Assembly (NCBI RefSeq): GCF_000014005.1
Contig: NC_008009.1
Coordinates: 2,046,001-2,110,000, forward strand
Length of the DNA: 64,000 nucleotides
Source: Candidatus Koribacter versatilis Ellin345
GTDB taxonomy: Bacteria > Acidobacteriota > Terriglobia > Terriglobales > Acidobacteriaceae
Direction of reading: 5' to 3'
The position numbers and the translations under genes are program-made. How positions within the stretch are numbered: position 1 is the first letter of the stretch; each line of letters starts with the position of its first letter. The notes under the pieces are model-generated. The model was not told the origin of the DNA. It ran no database searches and saw only the letters and a list, made by a program, of their open reading frames with translations. This document shows positions 51,037 to 60,290 of the stretch, one piece after another.

Positions 51037-51654
51037 ATGCGGCGGCTGATCGGTGAACTCGACGGAAAAGCGAAGTGGATGGGAACGGTGGTTCTTCTGC
51101 TGGCAATGCGCGCGACCGCGCAGACCGTCCAGGCGACGGAAGCAAGACCGATGGAAGCTCCTAGGCCGACGCGGCTGATCCTGGTGAGCATTCCGGACCG
51201 CAAGCTGGCCCTTCTGGAAGACGACAAAGTAGTGAAGGTTTATCCAGTGGCGGTTGGGAAAGATTCGACACCGAGCCCTGAAGGCACGTTCACGATCAAG
51301 AGCCACGTGACCAACCCGACCTATTACCACGAAGGCAAAGTGGTGGCACCGGGACCGCAGAACCCGCTGGGTTCGCGCTGGATGGGCCTGAGCGAAAAGG
51401 GATATGGCATCCACGGAACGAACGCACCGAAGTCGATCGGCAAGGCGGCTTCGCATGGATGCATCCGGATGGCGAAGAAGGACCTGGAAGAACTCTTCAC
51501 CCTGGTGAAGGTGGGCGACGGGGTGGACATCCGCGGCGAGCGGGATGAACAGATGGCGCAGGTATTCGGAGTTGAGGCGGATGCAACGCCGGCAACTACG
51601 GTGGTGGCGGCGATACAGAACGCGCCGGTAGCAGCTTCGGCGGGTGGTTTCTAA
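51037..51654 (+). CDS. YkuD-type L,D-transpeptidase
   Basis: A 205-residue exported protein (signal segment KWMGTVVLLLAMRATAQT) with a YkuD domain: ILVSIPDRKLALLEDDKVVK, TPSPEGTFTIKSH, YGIHGTN and the catalytic SHGCIRM (Cys nucleophile, His). It forms 3-3 cross-links or attaches proteins to peptidoglycan. ATG 51037 follows CAGAGGTGAAC; the frame extending to 50659 lacks a start signal and crosses the lctP promoter. About 40 residues after the domain are Ala/Thr-rich. Confidence 0.9.
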   Translation: MRRLIGELDGKAKWMGTVVLLLAMRATAQTVQATEARPMEAPRPTRLILVSIPDRKLALLEDDKVVKVYPVAVGKDSTPSPEGTFTIKSHVTNPTYYHEGKVVAPGPQNPLGSRWMGLSEKGYGIHGTNAPKSIGKAASHGCIRMAKKDLEELFTLVKVGDGVDIRGERDEQMAQVFGVEADATPATTVVAAIQNAPVAASAGGF

Positions 51655-51665
51655 CGGACGAAAAT

Positions 51666-51697
51666 CCCCACCCCTAACAAGTTAGGGTGGGGCACCC
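51666..51697. repeat. Palindromic repeat hairpin (GGGGCACCC family)
   Basis: CCCCA-C-CCCTAAC, two-base loop, GTTAGGG-TGGGG gives a 12-bp stem with one bulged C, followed by CACCC. It shares its outer skeleton with the hairpin at 29812-29846. Located just after the transpeptidase stop; no T-tract. Confidence 0.5.
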
Positions 51698-51735
51698 AGT
51701 GTGAGTAAGTACAGAGGAAGCAGTGGAGGTGAGCC

Positions 51736-51948
51736 ATGCAAAGCGCAATGACAATCTTGACGGTGGTAGGCGGGCTGGTGTTTTCGGTGTCGTGCGCACT
51801 GCTGGTGGAGGAGCTGATCTTCGGCGGACTGTTCAAGCTTTTCTTCCAGAAGAAGTCGGATCAGAGCAAGACCTGGTTTATCGGTAGCGCCGATCGGCCA
51901 GTGCTGATTCCGGTGAAGGTCGAACAAAAACAGCGTAGGGCGAAGTAG
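51736..51948 (+). CDS. Small single-TM membrane protein upstream of the SPFH gene
   Basis: A 70-residue protein: TM segment MTILTVVGGLVFSVSCALLV followed by a basic tail (KKSDQSKTWFIGSADRPVLI). GAGGTGAGCC precedes the ATG. It ends 20 bases before the SPFH gene and is probably its partner, in the way small NfeD-like or short helper proteins accompany SPFH proteins; however it shows no NfeD OB-fold. Confidence 0.7.
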   Translation: MQSAMTILTVVGGLVFSVSCALLVEELIFGGLFKLFFQKKSDQSKTWFIGSADRPVLIPVKVEQKQRRAK

Positions 51949-51968
51949 CAACTTTTAAGGAGGTTGCC

Positions 51969-53282
51969 ATGTTGGTGTTCAAGCATTTGCTGATGTTGTC
52001 GGGAGTGGCGCTGATCGTGGTGGCCGCTGCGATCGTTGCGTATGACTTCTTTCTGAAAATTCAATTCCGCCGGGCGGCCGCCGGAGGAGTTCCAATCGCC
52101 AAGCCTGAGCCGGTGCGCTGGCGGATGACGACGGTCTTCTTCGCCCTGGCATGGGCGCCGATGTTGATTGCCGCCAGCATCGCAGTGGTTTCGAGTGGAG
52201 AGGCTGGCGTGCGCGTAAGTGAGACGAGCGGGACATTGAGCGGCACGCTGTATCCGGGAGTGCACTTCGTTACGCCAGTGCTCGAGCACGTGGAAACCTT
52301 CGATACGCGCGACAAGCTATTCACGACCGGAGTGGCCGAGGATGCGAAGGCTGCAAGTGGACACGGCAAAGGTGCGCTGACTGTCCAAGCGAAGGAAGGG
52401 CTCTCGCTGGGGCTGGCGATCACAGTGCGTTATCGCTTGGATCCGAAGCGGCTCGACTACATCCAGTCGCATTTGCCGCAGCCGGTGGAAACCGAACTCG
52501 TCCCGCCCGTGGTGGCGAGTGCGTGGCGTGAGGTCGCGCCGAATTACACGGTCAGGGAGATGTTCAGCGCGAAGCGTGAAGAGGTGCGACAGCGCGCGGC
52601 GGGGATCATTACTGCAAAGCTCGCGAAGGACGGCGTGATAGTGGAAGAAGTCATGCTGCGCGATATCCAACTGCCGCCGGAGTATGCGAAAGGCTTGGAA
52701 GACCTGCTCCTGAAAGAACAACAGAACGATCAGCTTTCCGTGCAGACCGAGATGCAACAGAAGCAGGTGCGGATTTCGGAACTCGAAGCCGAAGCTGACA
52801 AGGCGCGGTCGGTGAAGCAGGCGGAAGGCGCGGCACAGGTGAAAGTTCTCGAAGCCAAGGGTGAGGCCGACGCCATGCAATATACGCTGCCGCTGAAGGA
52901 GAAGCAGATCCAACAGTCGAAGTTGGAAGCGGAAGCGCGCAAGGAATCGACGATTAAGAATGCCGAGGCTGCGGCTGAAGCGAAGGTGATCGACAGCAAG
53001 GCGGAGCTACAGCGTCGCAACATGCTGGCCGACGCCGAGGCCAACCGCATTCGGGTGACGGCTTCGGCAGATGCCGAGCGGCTGCGTCAGGAAGCTGCGG
53101 TACTGAAACAGAATCCTCTGCTGATCAACAAGATCGTGGCCGAAAAACTATCGGACAAGATCCAGGTGATGATGGTGCCGAGTGATGGGAAATTCTTCTT
53201 CGCGAACGATGTCATGAAGAGCTTCGGCGCGCCGGGCTCGGCGAGCAGCGAAGAAGCGGAACCGCAAGGGGGCTCACACTAA
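51969..53282 (+). CDS. SPFH/prohibitin-family membrane protein
   Basis: A 437-residue protein with two N-terminal TM helices (MLSGVALIVVAAAIVAYDFF; TVFFALAWAPMLIAASIAVV), a band-7/SPFH domain (GVRVSETSGTLSGTLYPGVH, VTVRYRLDPKRL-like strand, FSAKREEVRQRAAGIITAKL) and a long charged coiled coil (about residues 255-370, rich in K/E/A, e.g. ELEAEADKARSVKQAEGAAQ). Such proteins form large rings that organise membrane microdomains or guard FtsH proteases. A strong AAGGAGG box precedes ATG 51969. Confidence 0.9.
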   Translation: MLVFKHLLMLSGVALIVVAAAIVAYDFFLKIQFRRAAAGGVPIAKPEPVRWRMTTVFFALAWAPMLIAASIAVVSSGEAGVRVSETSGTLSGTLYPGVHFVTPVLEHVETFDTRDKLFTTGVAEDAKAASGHGKGALTVQAKEGLSLGLAITVRYRLDPKRLDYIQSHLPQPVETELVPPVVASAWREVAPNYTVREMFSAKREEVRQRAAGIITAKLAKDGVIVEEVMLRDIQLPPEYAKGLEDLLLKEQQNDQLSVQTEMQQKQVRISELEAEADKARSVKQAEGAAQVKVLEAKGEADAMQYTLPLKEKQIQQSKLEAEARKESTIKNAEAAAEAKVIDSKAELQRRNMLADAEANRIRVTASADAERLRQEAAVLKQNPLLINKIVAEKLSDKIQVMMVPSDGKFFFANDVMKSFGAPGSASSEEAEPQGGSH

Positions 53283-53453
53283 GAGCGACGGAGTGGGCGG
53301 GGTCTCCAACTCCACTGCACTCCGTGCGGTTTCGCATACGGGATTCGCCATCTGGTGTGGCGAATGAAAAGCCGGGTGAGGGAGGAGCCGCCGCCCTCTC
53401 CTCATCCGGTTCGACATTGTGGATACAGCGGCGGAGGATTTCATGGGGCGGCG

Positions 53454-54689
53454 ATGAAGTTCGGCATCTATAATGCGCGGCAGAGCATGACTCTCCAACG
53501 GCTGTTTTTCGGGCTCCTGGCGCTGGTTCTCAGCGTGACGCCAGTTTACGCGGCGACTCCGGAAGCATGGGCGGCGCCGGCGGCGAGGCTGGCGAAAGAG
53601 ATTGCGAATATCTCGGGGCCGGGGACAGTTGTACTCACTCTGAAAAACCAATCCACCATTTCTACTGATGAGGTCGCGGCGATCCGGCGCGCGATCGAAG
53701 CGCAACTGCGTGTGAACGGCGTACAGATTCGTTCGGCAGAAAACGCTGCCACGACGGTTGCGATGACGCTCTCCGAAAATCTGCAAGGCTGGCTTTGGGT
53801 TGCCGAGGTGACGCAGGGGAGCGAGACGAAGGCGGCGCTGGTGAGCGTCGCGCGGGCGGGGAACGTCGCAAGCGCGGGAACCGGACCGGCGATGACGCTG
53901 AAACGTACGCTGGTGTACTCACAAACAACATCGATTCTCGATTTCGCGACGATTCATGCCGGCAACGACACGCATCTCGTGGTGCTTGATGCTGCGAATG
54001 TGTCTTTATATAAGTCCACGGGAACGAAATACGAGTTGGAGCAGGCGTTTCCGATTATGCATTCGCGAGCATTTCCGCGAGACCTGCGCGGAAGGCTCAC
54101 GCTCGGGAAAGACCATCTTTTCGACGCGTATTTGCCCGGCGTGATCTGCTCGAGCAATGCAGCGACACCAATCACGGTGAACTGCCACGAGAGCGACGAT
54201 CCCTGGCCGCTCGGCTCTCAGAAAGCGCTGTTCAATTCGGCGCGGGATTTCTTTACCGGCGCGCTGTTCCCGGGGATTGGCAAGCCGGTTAGCCCATTCT
54301 TCACTGGCGGGGAGCTGCCGCGCAGCAACTACACGTTGTGGATCTTCACCGGCGTGGATGGCGTGGTTCGCGAGAGCGACGGGATGAACGAACGTCGGGT
54401 GCCAGGATCCATCAGTGGCGATTGGGGAAGCGACCTGGCGGGGGTACGAACGGCTTGTGGATTGGGAACACAGTTGCTGGTTACATCGGCAGGCGATGTA
54501 GTGGATTCGATCCGAGCCTATGAGGTGCCGGACCGCGAACCGGTGCTGGTGAGCGCGGCCTTGGGATTCGACGGACCAATTATGGCTCTGTGGACCTCGA
54601 TGGATGGCACCACGGCGAATGCGGTGGTTCACAACACGACAGGAGGACGATATGAAGCGTACAACGTTTCTGTTGCTTGTAATCAGTAG
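53454..54689 (+). CDS. Secreted protein of unknown function, first gene of an SBP/two-component operon
   Basis: A 411-residue protein with a signal peptide (LFFGLLALVLSVTPVYAATP), an N-terminal domain of about 110 residues (VVLTLKNQSTISTDEVAAIR; VRSAENAATTVAMTLSEN-like) and a C-terminal region with repeated beta-strand/Asp-Gly patterns (ILDFATIHAGNDTHLVVLDA) suggesting a beta-propeller. No family recognised. ATG 53454 is chosen; ATG 53487 would place the signal peptide closer to the start. Its 3' end overlaps the solute-binding protein gene by 38 bases, so they are co-transcribed. Confidence 0.72.
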   Translation: MKFGIYNARQSMTLQRLFFGLLALVLSVTPVYAATPEAWAAPAARLAKEIANISGPGTVVLTLKNQSTISTDEVAAIRRAIEAQLRVNGVQIRSAENAATTVAMTLSENLQGWLWVAEVTQGSETKAALVSVARAGNVASAGTGPAMTLKRTLVYSQTTSILDFATIHAGNDTHLVVLDAANVSLYKSTGTKYELEQAFPIMHSRAFPRDLRGRLTLGKDHLFDAYLPGVICSSNAATPITVNCHESDDPWPLGSQKALFNSARDFFTGALFPGIGKPVSPFFTGGELPRSNYTLWIFTGVDGVVRESDGMNERRVPGSISGDWGSDLAGVRTACGLGTQLLVTSAGDVVDSIRAYEVPDREPVLVSAALGFDGPIMALWTSMDGTTANAVVHNTTGGRYEAYNVSVACNQ

Positions 54690-55995
54690 CGTCCTTCTGA
54701 CGTCATTAGGATTCGCGCGCACCAGGCCGCGACAGGGTGGAACGTTGCGGGTAGAGATGCGCGCCGAAGCTTCGCAGTGGATGAACTCGGCCGTCCGGAT
54801 GCTGGTGTTCGATTCGCTCACGCAAATGGACGATAGTGGACACGTCGGTCCCGCATTGGCGGTGCGCTGGGATTCGCAGAGCGACGATCGTCGGTGGCAA
54901 TTCTGGTTGCGCCCGGATGTGCGTTTTCATGATGGCACACCTTTATCCGCGGCAACAGTAGTGCAGTCGTTGACGGCCCAGGCTTGCGTTGGGTGTCCGT
55001 GGCGGTCGGTACATGTGTCGGGTGACTCGGTGGTGTTTGAGTCGGAGACGCCGGTGCCACAACTGCCCGCGCTGCTGGCGAATTCGCGTTACGCGGTTGG
55101 GCGGCGCGATGAGAGCGGTAACCTGGTAGGTACCGGGCCTTTCCGATTCGCAGCGATGGTGAATGGCGCAGCGACGCTGAGTGCGGTGGAGGATTCGTCG
55201 CGGGGGCGGCCGTACGTGAATGCAATCGAGGTGCGAGGGCAGCGGTCGTTACGGGATCAGTGGATGGATGTGAGCGTCGGTCGGGCAGATGTGGTGGAGG
55301 TTCCGGCCGAGCTGCTACGACGGGCGCAGCAGGAACACATGCGACTGCTGATTTCGCGCGATGTGGATTTGATTGCGCTGGTAATTGATGATTCAGATTC
55401 TGCAGTGCGGGATGCGCGAGTGCGCGAAGCTCTGGCTCTGAGTATCGATCGCGGCGCGCTGTTCAACGTCGTATTTCAGAAGCAAGGTGAGGTCACCGCG
55501 AGTCTGTTGCCGAACTGGTTGAGCGGATATTCATTTGCGTTTCTGTCGACACCGAATCTCTCGAAGGCGAAGGAATTGAGGTCGCAGCTCGATAAGCCGG
55601 CGGACCTGACACTGAGCGTAGAGGGCGGCGATCCCGTGCTTCAACTGATTGCGGACCGAGTCGCCTTGAACACGAAAGATGCGGGGCTGACCGTTCGTGC
55701 ATTGAGTACACCGGGGCGAAGCACATTGCGTTTGTTGCGACTGCACGTGGAGGAGACGATGCCGGGAGCCGCATACGTTACGTTGACGGGACAGCTTGCA
55801 CAAGGAGAGCGCTCCCCGGCGGAGGATGTGGTCGCGGTGTTTCACCAGGAGCAGGAATTGCTCGCGAAGCGAACCGTAGTCCCACTGCTGTATACGCCGC
55901 GGTCAGTGGCATATGCGCCGCGGGTGCATGACCTCGCGCTGAGCCCAGATGGCGGGTTACGCATGGCAGACTTCTGGTTGGAGGACGCGAAGTGA
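54652..55995 (+). CDS. Family 5 extracellular solute-binding protein (peptide/nickel type)
   Basis: A 447-residue protein: signal peptide (TTFLLLVISSVLLTSLGFA), then SBP_bac_5 hallmarks QGGTLRVEMR, WQFWLRPDVRFHDGTPLSAA, VGTGPFRF and REALALSIDRGALFNVVF. It is shorter than typical DppA/OppA proteins (about 500-540) and no permease or ATPase gene is near. AGGAGG precedes ATG 54652 and the stop overlaps the histidine kinase start (GTGA). The context points to a sensing rather than a transport role (inference). Confidence 0.85.
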   Translation: MKRTTFLLLVISSVLLTSLGFARTRPRQGGTLRVEMRAEASQWMNSAVRMLVFDSLTQMDDSGHVGPALAVRWDSQSDDRRWQFWLRPDVRFHDGTPLSAATVVQSLTAQACVGCPWRSVHVSGDSVVFESETPVPQLPALLANSRYAVGRRDESGNLVGTGPFRFAAMVNGAATLSAVEDSSRGRPYVNAIEVRGQRSLRDQWMDVSVGRADVVEVPAELLRRAQQEHMRLLISRDVDLIALVIDDSDSAVRDARVREALALSIDRGALFNVVFQKQGEVTASLLPNWLSGYSFAFLSTPNLSKAKELRSQLDKPADLTLSVEGGDPVLQLIADRVALNTKDAGLTVRALSTPGRSTLRLLRLHVEETMPGAAYVTLTGQLAQGERSPAEDVVAVFHQEQELLAKRTVVPLLYTPRSVAYAPRVHDLALSPDGGLRMADFWLEDAK

Positions 55996-57776
55996 ATCTG
56001 CGCCAACGCCTGCTGCTCGTGTTCTCGCTGACAGTGATCATCGCGGTGGGAGCAGTGGGCTACATCGTTTCGCTGCGCACGCGCGAGGCTTTCGCGCAAG
56101 CGGACCAGGAGCGTACGAGTGGACTGGTCGCGCAGTTTCACCGCGAGTTTGATCGGCGTGGCGCGGATGTCAAGGCGCGGCTGGGGCGGATGGCGGCCAG
56201 TGATGAGGTGAGCCGCATTGCATTTGATTTAGGGCGAGGCGGCGATTCGTCCATTTACTTGAGCGAGGCGGGAACGCTGGCGCAACAGTACGGTCTCGAC
56301 TTCCTCGAAATGCTCGGACCCGACGGTAGCATTATCAGTTCGGCGCAGTGGCAAGCGCGCTTTGGATATAAGGAGACGATTCCGGAGAACAGCAGCACGG
56401 CGTTCCTGAAGCGCGAAGAGTTGACGAACGGAAGCGCGGTGGGCTTGTTTGCAGTGAAAACGCTGCGTGCCGGCGATACGACTGTGTATCTCGTGGGCGG
56501 CGAGCGGCTCGATCGCGAGTTCCTGCAGTCATTGGCGACACCGGTGGGTACGCAGGCGTTGCTGTATCGCGTCGGCGAGAGCGGGTTTCAGTCGCAGAAT
56601 TTGATCGGGCTAGAGGGAGCGGTTGTCGCGCCGGAGAAGTATCGTCCACTGCTGATGCTGGCGATGCATGATCGCAAGGAAGTCAGCGCGATTGTCGCTC
56701 CGACGGCGGATCGCAAAGACAGTCTGTACATGACCGCGATCCCGCTGAGCGATCGCTCGGGGCAAGTGGTCAGCGTGCTGATGATTGGTAGTCCTCGTCG
56801 CGGGTTGATCGAATTGCAAGATCACATCCGCGCGGTGGCGCTGACGGTGGGCGGGCTCGGCATTCTGCTGGCGATTGCCGTGAGTTTGTGGATCACCGGA
56901 AGAGTGACGCGGCCGATTGTCGAATTGGCAAATGCGTCGCGGCAGGTTGCTGCTGGAGAGTTGAATGTCTCGGTGAGTCCGCATGGTGCGAGCGGTGAGG
57001 TTGCAGAGTTGGCAGAGGCCTTCAATCGCATGACTTCGCAACTGCTGGAGCAACGCGAACGGTTGGTACAGAGCGAACGCGTCGCGGCGTGGAGAGAATT
57101 AGCGCGTCGGCTGGCACATGAGTTGAAGAACCCGCTGTTTCCGCTGCAACTGACTGTCGAGAACATGGTGAAGGCGCGCGAGGTGATGCCGGAGGAGTTT
57201 GACGAGATATTTCATGAGAGCGCGACGACGCTGATGGCGGAGATCCAGAACCTGAAAGGGATTATCCAGCGCTTCAGCGATTTTTCGAAGATGCCACAGC
57301 CACAGTTGCAGGCGGTGAAGGTGAACGAGATCGTGGAACGCGTTGCGACGCTGCACGCTCCGGCACTGGCAAATCGCGAGCATCCTGTGAAGATGGAAAT
57401 GCAACTGGATGCAGCGGTGCCGGTGATCGCCGCTGATCCGGAACTACTGCATCGGTCTCTGTCGAACCTGGTACTCAATGCATTGGATGCGATGCCGCAA
57501 GGTGGCACGATCACAATGCGCACTGCAGCGCGCGAAGAGACGGTGCGGATTGAGGTTGCCGATACCGGTACCGGCCTGACCAAGGAAGAATGCGAACGGC
57601 TTTTCACGCCCTATTACACGACCAAGCAGCATGGCACGGGGCTGGGATTGGCGATTGTGCAATCGGTGATCACCGATCATGGCGGCACTATTGGAGTGGA
57701 GAGTGCGCCGGGACAGGGCGCGACGTTTATTATTGAACTTCCGCGACGCACCGCCGCCAGCGGAACGACCGCATGA
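55992..57776 (+). CDS. NtrY-like membrane sensor histidine kinase
   Basis: A 594-residue kinase with GTG start. TM1 (LLLVFSLTVIIAVGAVGYIV), an extracytoplasmic domain about residues 31-280, TM2 (about 281-302), HAMP, then HisKA with His376 (ARRLAHELKNPLFPLQLTVE) and HATPase_c (LSNLVLNALDAMPQGG; DTGTGL; GTGLGLAIVQSVITDHGG). The HELKNPL box and partnership with an NtrC-type regulator place it with NtrY-like kinases. It overlaps the SBP gene and the regulator gene by four bases each, so all are coupled. Confidence 0.93.
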   Translation: MNLRQRLLLVFSLTVIIAVGAVGYIVSLRTREAFAQADQERTSGLVAQFHREFDRRGADVKARLGRMAASDEVSRIAFDLGRGGDSSIYLSEAGTLAQQYGLDFLEMLGPDGSIISSAQWQARFGYKETIPENSSTAFLKREELTNGSAVGLFAVKTLRAGDTTVYLVGGERLDREFLQSLATPVGTQALLYRVGESGFQSQNLIGLEGAVVAPEKYRPLLMLAMHDRKEVSAIVAPTADRKDSLYMTAIPLSDRSGQVVSVLMIGSPRRGLIELQDHIRAVALTVGGLGILLAIAVSLWITGRVTRPIVELANASRQVAAGELNVSVSPHGASGEVAELAEAFNRMTSQLLEQRERLVQSERVAAWRELARRLAHELKNPLFPLQLTVENMVKAREVMPEEFDEIFHESATTLMAEIQNLKGIIQRFSDFSKMPQPQLQAVKVNEIVERVATLHAPALANREHPVKMEMQLDAAVPVIAADPELLHRSLSNLVLNALDAMPQGGTITMRTAAREETVRIEVADTGTGLTKEECERLFTPYYTTKQHGTGLGLAIVQSVITDHGGTIGVESAPGQGATFIIELPRRTAASGTTA

Positions 57777-59158
57777 CTGCGAAAGCTGAAATCCTGATTG
57801 TGGACGACGAGGCGAACACACTGGCCTCCTTATCGCGCGCGTTTCGTCTGGCCGGTCATGAGGCAACGGTGTGTGACAACGCTGTGCGAGCACTGGAGAT
57901 TGCGAAATCCAAGCCGTTCGATTTGATCTTGAGTGATGTGGTGATGCCCGGGCGCGATGGTCTTACGTTGCTGGAAGATTTGAAGACTGCGGGTGTGCAA
58001 GCGCCGGTGGTGATGATGTCTGGCCAGGCGCACATCGAGATGGCGGTGAAGGCGACGCGACTTGGTGCATTGGATTTCCTGGAGAAGCCGCTTTCGACCG
58101 ACAAGCTACTGCTGACAGTCGAAAATGCACTGAAACTCAAGCGGCTTGAGACGGAAAACCGCGATCTTCGTAGTCGCGTGGGCAAACACGAGATTGTTTG
58201 GAAGGGCGAGGCGATGCGCCGGGTTATGGCGCAGATTGATCGCGTCGCGGCCAGCGAAGCTCGCGTATGCATCTACGGCGAGACGGGTACTGGAAAAGAG
58301 CTTGCAGCGCGGACGCTTCACGAGAAGAGTCCGCGCAAGGCCGGGCCGTTCATCACGCTGAATTGCGCGGCGGTGCCCGCGGAACTGATCGAGTCAGAGT
58401 TGTTCGGCCACGAAAAGGGATCCTTCACCGGTGCAGCGCAGCGGCATATCGGCAAGTTTGAGCAGGCGCATCGCGGAACTCTGTTTCTTGATGAAATTGG
58501 CGACATGCCGCTAGCGATGCAGGCGAAGCTTCTGCGCGTGCTGGAAGAGGGTGAGGTCGAGCGCGTCGGCGGAGATAAATCGATACCTGTCGATGTGCGC
58601 GTTATCGTTGCGACCCACCGTAACCTTGAAGACCTGGTGAAAGAAGGGAAGTTTCGGCAGGACCTGTTCCATCGCGTGTATGTGTTTCCGCTGATCCTTC
58701 CGCCACTGCGGACGCGCCGCGAAGACATTCCTGTGCTACTTGAACACTTTGCCGCGCAGGTGTGTTTGCAGAATGGCTGGAAGCCGGTGCCGTTTACGGC
58801 AGAAGCCGTCGAGGCCCTGCAGCGATATTCGTGGCCGGGCAACGTGCGCGAGATGCGCAACGTTGTGGAGCGACTGCTGCTGCTGGCGGTGGCGGGAGAA
58901 GTTGACCGCGCCACTGTTGAGTTGGCACTACCCGAAGCTCAGACCGCCACTAGCGATACGGGCAGTGGGCCGCTGTCGTCCCGTGTGGCGCAGTATGAGC
59001 GCGAGGTGATTCTGGCGGAGTTGCAGCGGCAGAAGCATCACATCACCAACACGGCGAAGGCCCTCGGTCTTGAGCGCAGCCATCTTTATAAGAAATGCCA
59101 GGCGTTGGGGATTGATTTGCGAGCGGTGCGCGGAACGGCGCCCGGCGCGGTCCGCTAA
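57773..59158 (+). CDS. NtrC-family sigma-54-dependent response regulator
   Basis: A 461-residue regulator: receiver with Asp55 (LILSDVVMPGRDG), AAA+ domain with Walker A GETGTGKELAA, the sigma-54 contact loop EKGSFTGAA (GAFTGA with Ser at position 2), Walker B LFLDEIGDMP, the R-finger region RFRQDLFHRV-type (KFRQDLFHRVYVFPLILPPL), and a Fis-type HTH (ITNTAKALGLERSHLYKKCQ). It should open sigma-54 promoters when phosphorylated by the kinase encoded just upstream. Targets are not in view; none of the nearby genes shows an evident -24/-12 site. Confidence 0.95.
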   Translation: MTAKAEILIVDDEANTLASLSRAFRLAGHEATVCDNAVRALEIAKSKPFDLILSDVVMPGRDGLTLLEDLKTAGVQAPVVMMSGQAHIEMAVKATRLGALDFLEKPLSTDKLLLTVENALKLKRLETENRDLRSRVGKHEIVWKGEAMRRVMAQIDRVAASEARVCIYGETGTGKELAARTLHEKSPRKAGPFITLNCAAVPAELIESELFGHEKGSFTGAAQRHIGKFEQAHRGTLFLDEIGDMPLAMQAKLLRVLEEGEVERVGGDKSIPVDVRVIVATHRNLEDLVKEGKFRQDLFHRVYVFPLILPPLRTRREDIPVLLEHFAAQVCLQNGWKPVPFTAEAVEALQRYSWPGNVREMRNVVERLLLLAVAGEVDRATVELALPEAQTATSDTGSGPLSSRVAQYEREVILAELQRQKHHITNTAKALGLERSHLYKKCQALGIDLRAVRGTAPGAVR

Positions 59159-59185
59159 TGAAGCAAGCATACGCAAATCAAGAAA

Positions 59186-60241
59186 TCAGCGCTGGAACCG
59201 ATTCGGAGCCAATGGGCGCAGATCGATCTCCGGAGTTCTACCTTCAATAAGCGCGGCCATGACCTCGGCGGTCGCAGGCGCGAGAAGAATCCCATCACGA
59301 TAGTGTCCGGCAGCGATGTAATGGTTCGGCGCCAATTTGCCGAGGAGGGGGCGTCCGTCCGGAGTGCCGGGCCGGAGGCCCGCCCATGCGTCATGAGTGC
59401 GCATATCTTTCACGGCCGGCAGGATGGATTCGGCGGAAGAACGAAGCTGCTGAATGACGTCCGGGTTCACTTGTTTGTCGAAGCCCCCTTCTTCGAGGGT
59501 GGAGCCGATAATGATTCGTCCATCGCTACGAGGGACGAGGTAAACATCGGTGGCGCGGATGACGTGGCGCAGCACCGGCGGGTGTGGCGTGGGGTGGGCG
59601 AGTGGAACCACACAGAGCATTTGTCCTTTGACCGGTCGGGTTGGGTTCGGGGGCATGAGCTGTCCGGCCCACGCCCCGCCGCAGTTCACAATCGCTGCAG
59701 CGTGATAGATGGTCTGCTCGGTTCGAACCTCATTGTCTGTAACTGAGAGAACCGGAGAACCACTGGCGACGTCGCCGCCACGATGTTTGAAAGCACGCAG
59801 CAATGCGGAGCAGAGAAGCCGCGGATCGACCCAGCTCTCGGGTAAGAAATAGGCATTCGCACGCGGAACGACGCCGGGCTCGATAGTTACGACTTCTTCT
59901 GCGGTGAGTGCTTTCGATTTCGGATGCAGCGCCGAATATGACGACGGATCGAGGAACGTGATCACGCCTTCATTGCGGAGATCAACTTTTTCCTGGGACT
60001 CGTCTTCGAGCTCATGGACGAACTCCGGGTACATGGCGGCGCTGATCTCGGCGAGCGGCTGCATCAGGCGGTCGTTGTGCGGATCGCAAACGGCAATCAT
60101 GCCAGCTGCTGCGTACGAGGCCTCGCGGCCGGGCTCGCCGCGCTCGACAACAAGAACGCGAAGCCCGGATTTCTGGAGCTTCCAGGCGAGCGAGAGGCCG
60201 ATGACACCGGCGCCGATGACGATGACGTCGTGGGAGCGCAC
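59186..60241 (-). CDS. thiO: FAD-dependent glycine oxidase-like protein (thiamine biosynthesis type)
   Basis: A 351-residue D-amino-acid-oxidase-fold protein: FAD-binding start SHDVIVIGAGVIGLSLAWKL, VERGEPGREASYAAAGMIAV, VNCGGAWAG, RPVKGQMLCVV, and the C-terminal RPGTPDGRPLLG and HYRDGILLAPATAE typical of ThiO. It oxidises glycine to iminoglyoxylate for the thiazole ring, although no other thi genes are near. The frame is open to an ATG at 60292, but I choose GTG 60241: TACAAT lies at 60254-60249 (minus strand), seven bases before, implying a leaderless message, and the protein then starts as the family does. Confidence 0.87.
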   Translation of the reverse strand: MRSHDVIVIGAGVIGLSLAWKLQKSGLRVLVVERGEPGREASYAAAGMIAVCDPHNDRLMQPLAEISAAMYPEFVHELEDESQEKVDLRNEGVITFLDPSSYSALHPKSKALTAEEVVTIEPGVVPRANAYFLPESWVDPRLLCSALLRAFKHRGGDVASGSPVLSVTDNEVRTEQTIYHAAAIVNCGGAWAGQLMPPNPTRPVKGQMLCVVPLAHPTPHPPVLRHVIRATDVYLVPRSDGRIIIGSTLEEGGFDKQVNPDVIQQLRSSAESILPAVKDMRTHDAWAGLRPGTPDGRPLLGKLAPNHYIAAGHYRDGILLAPATAEVMAALIEGRTPEIDLRPLAPNRFQR

Positions 60242-60290
60242 GGCCTTATTGTAAAGGGTCGTAGTGTATGCTTCTGGCCGACGGGAAGCC

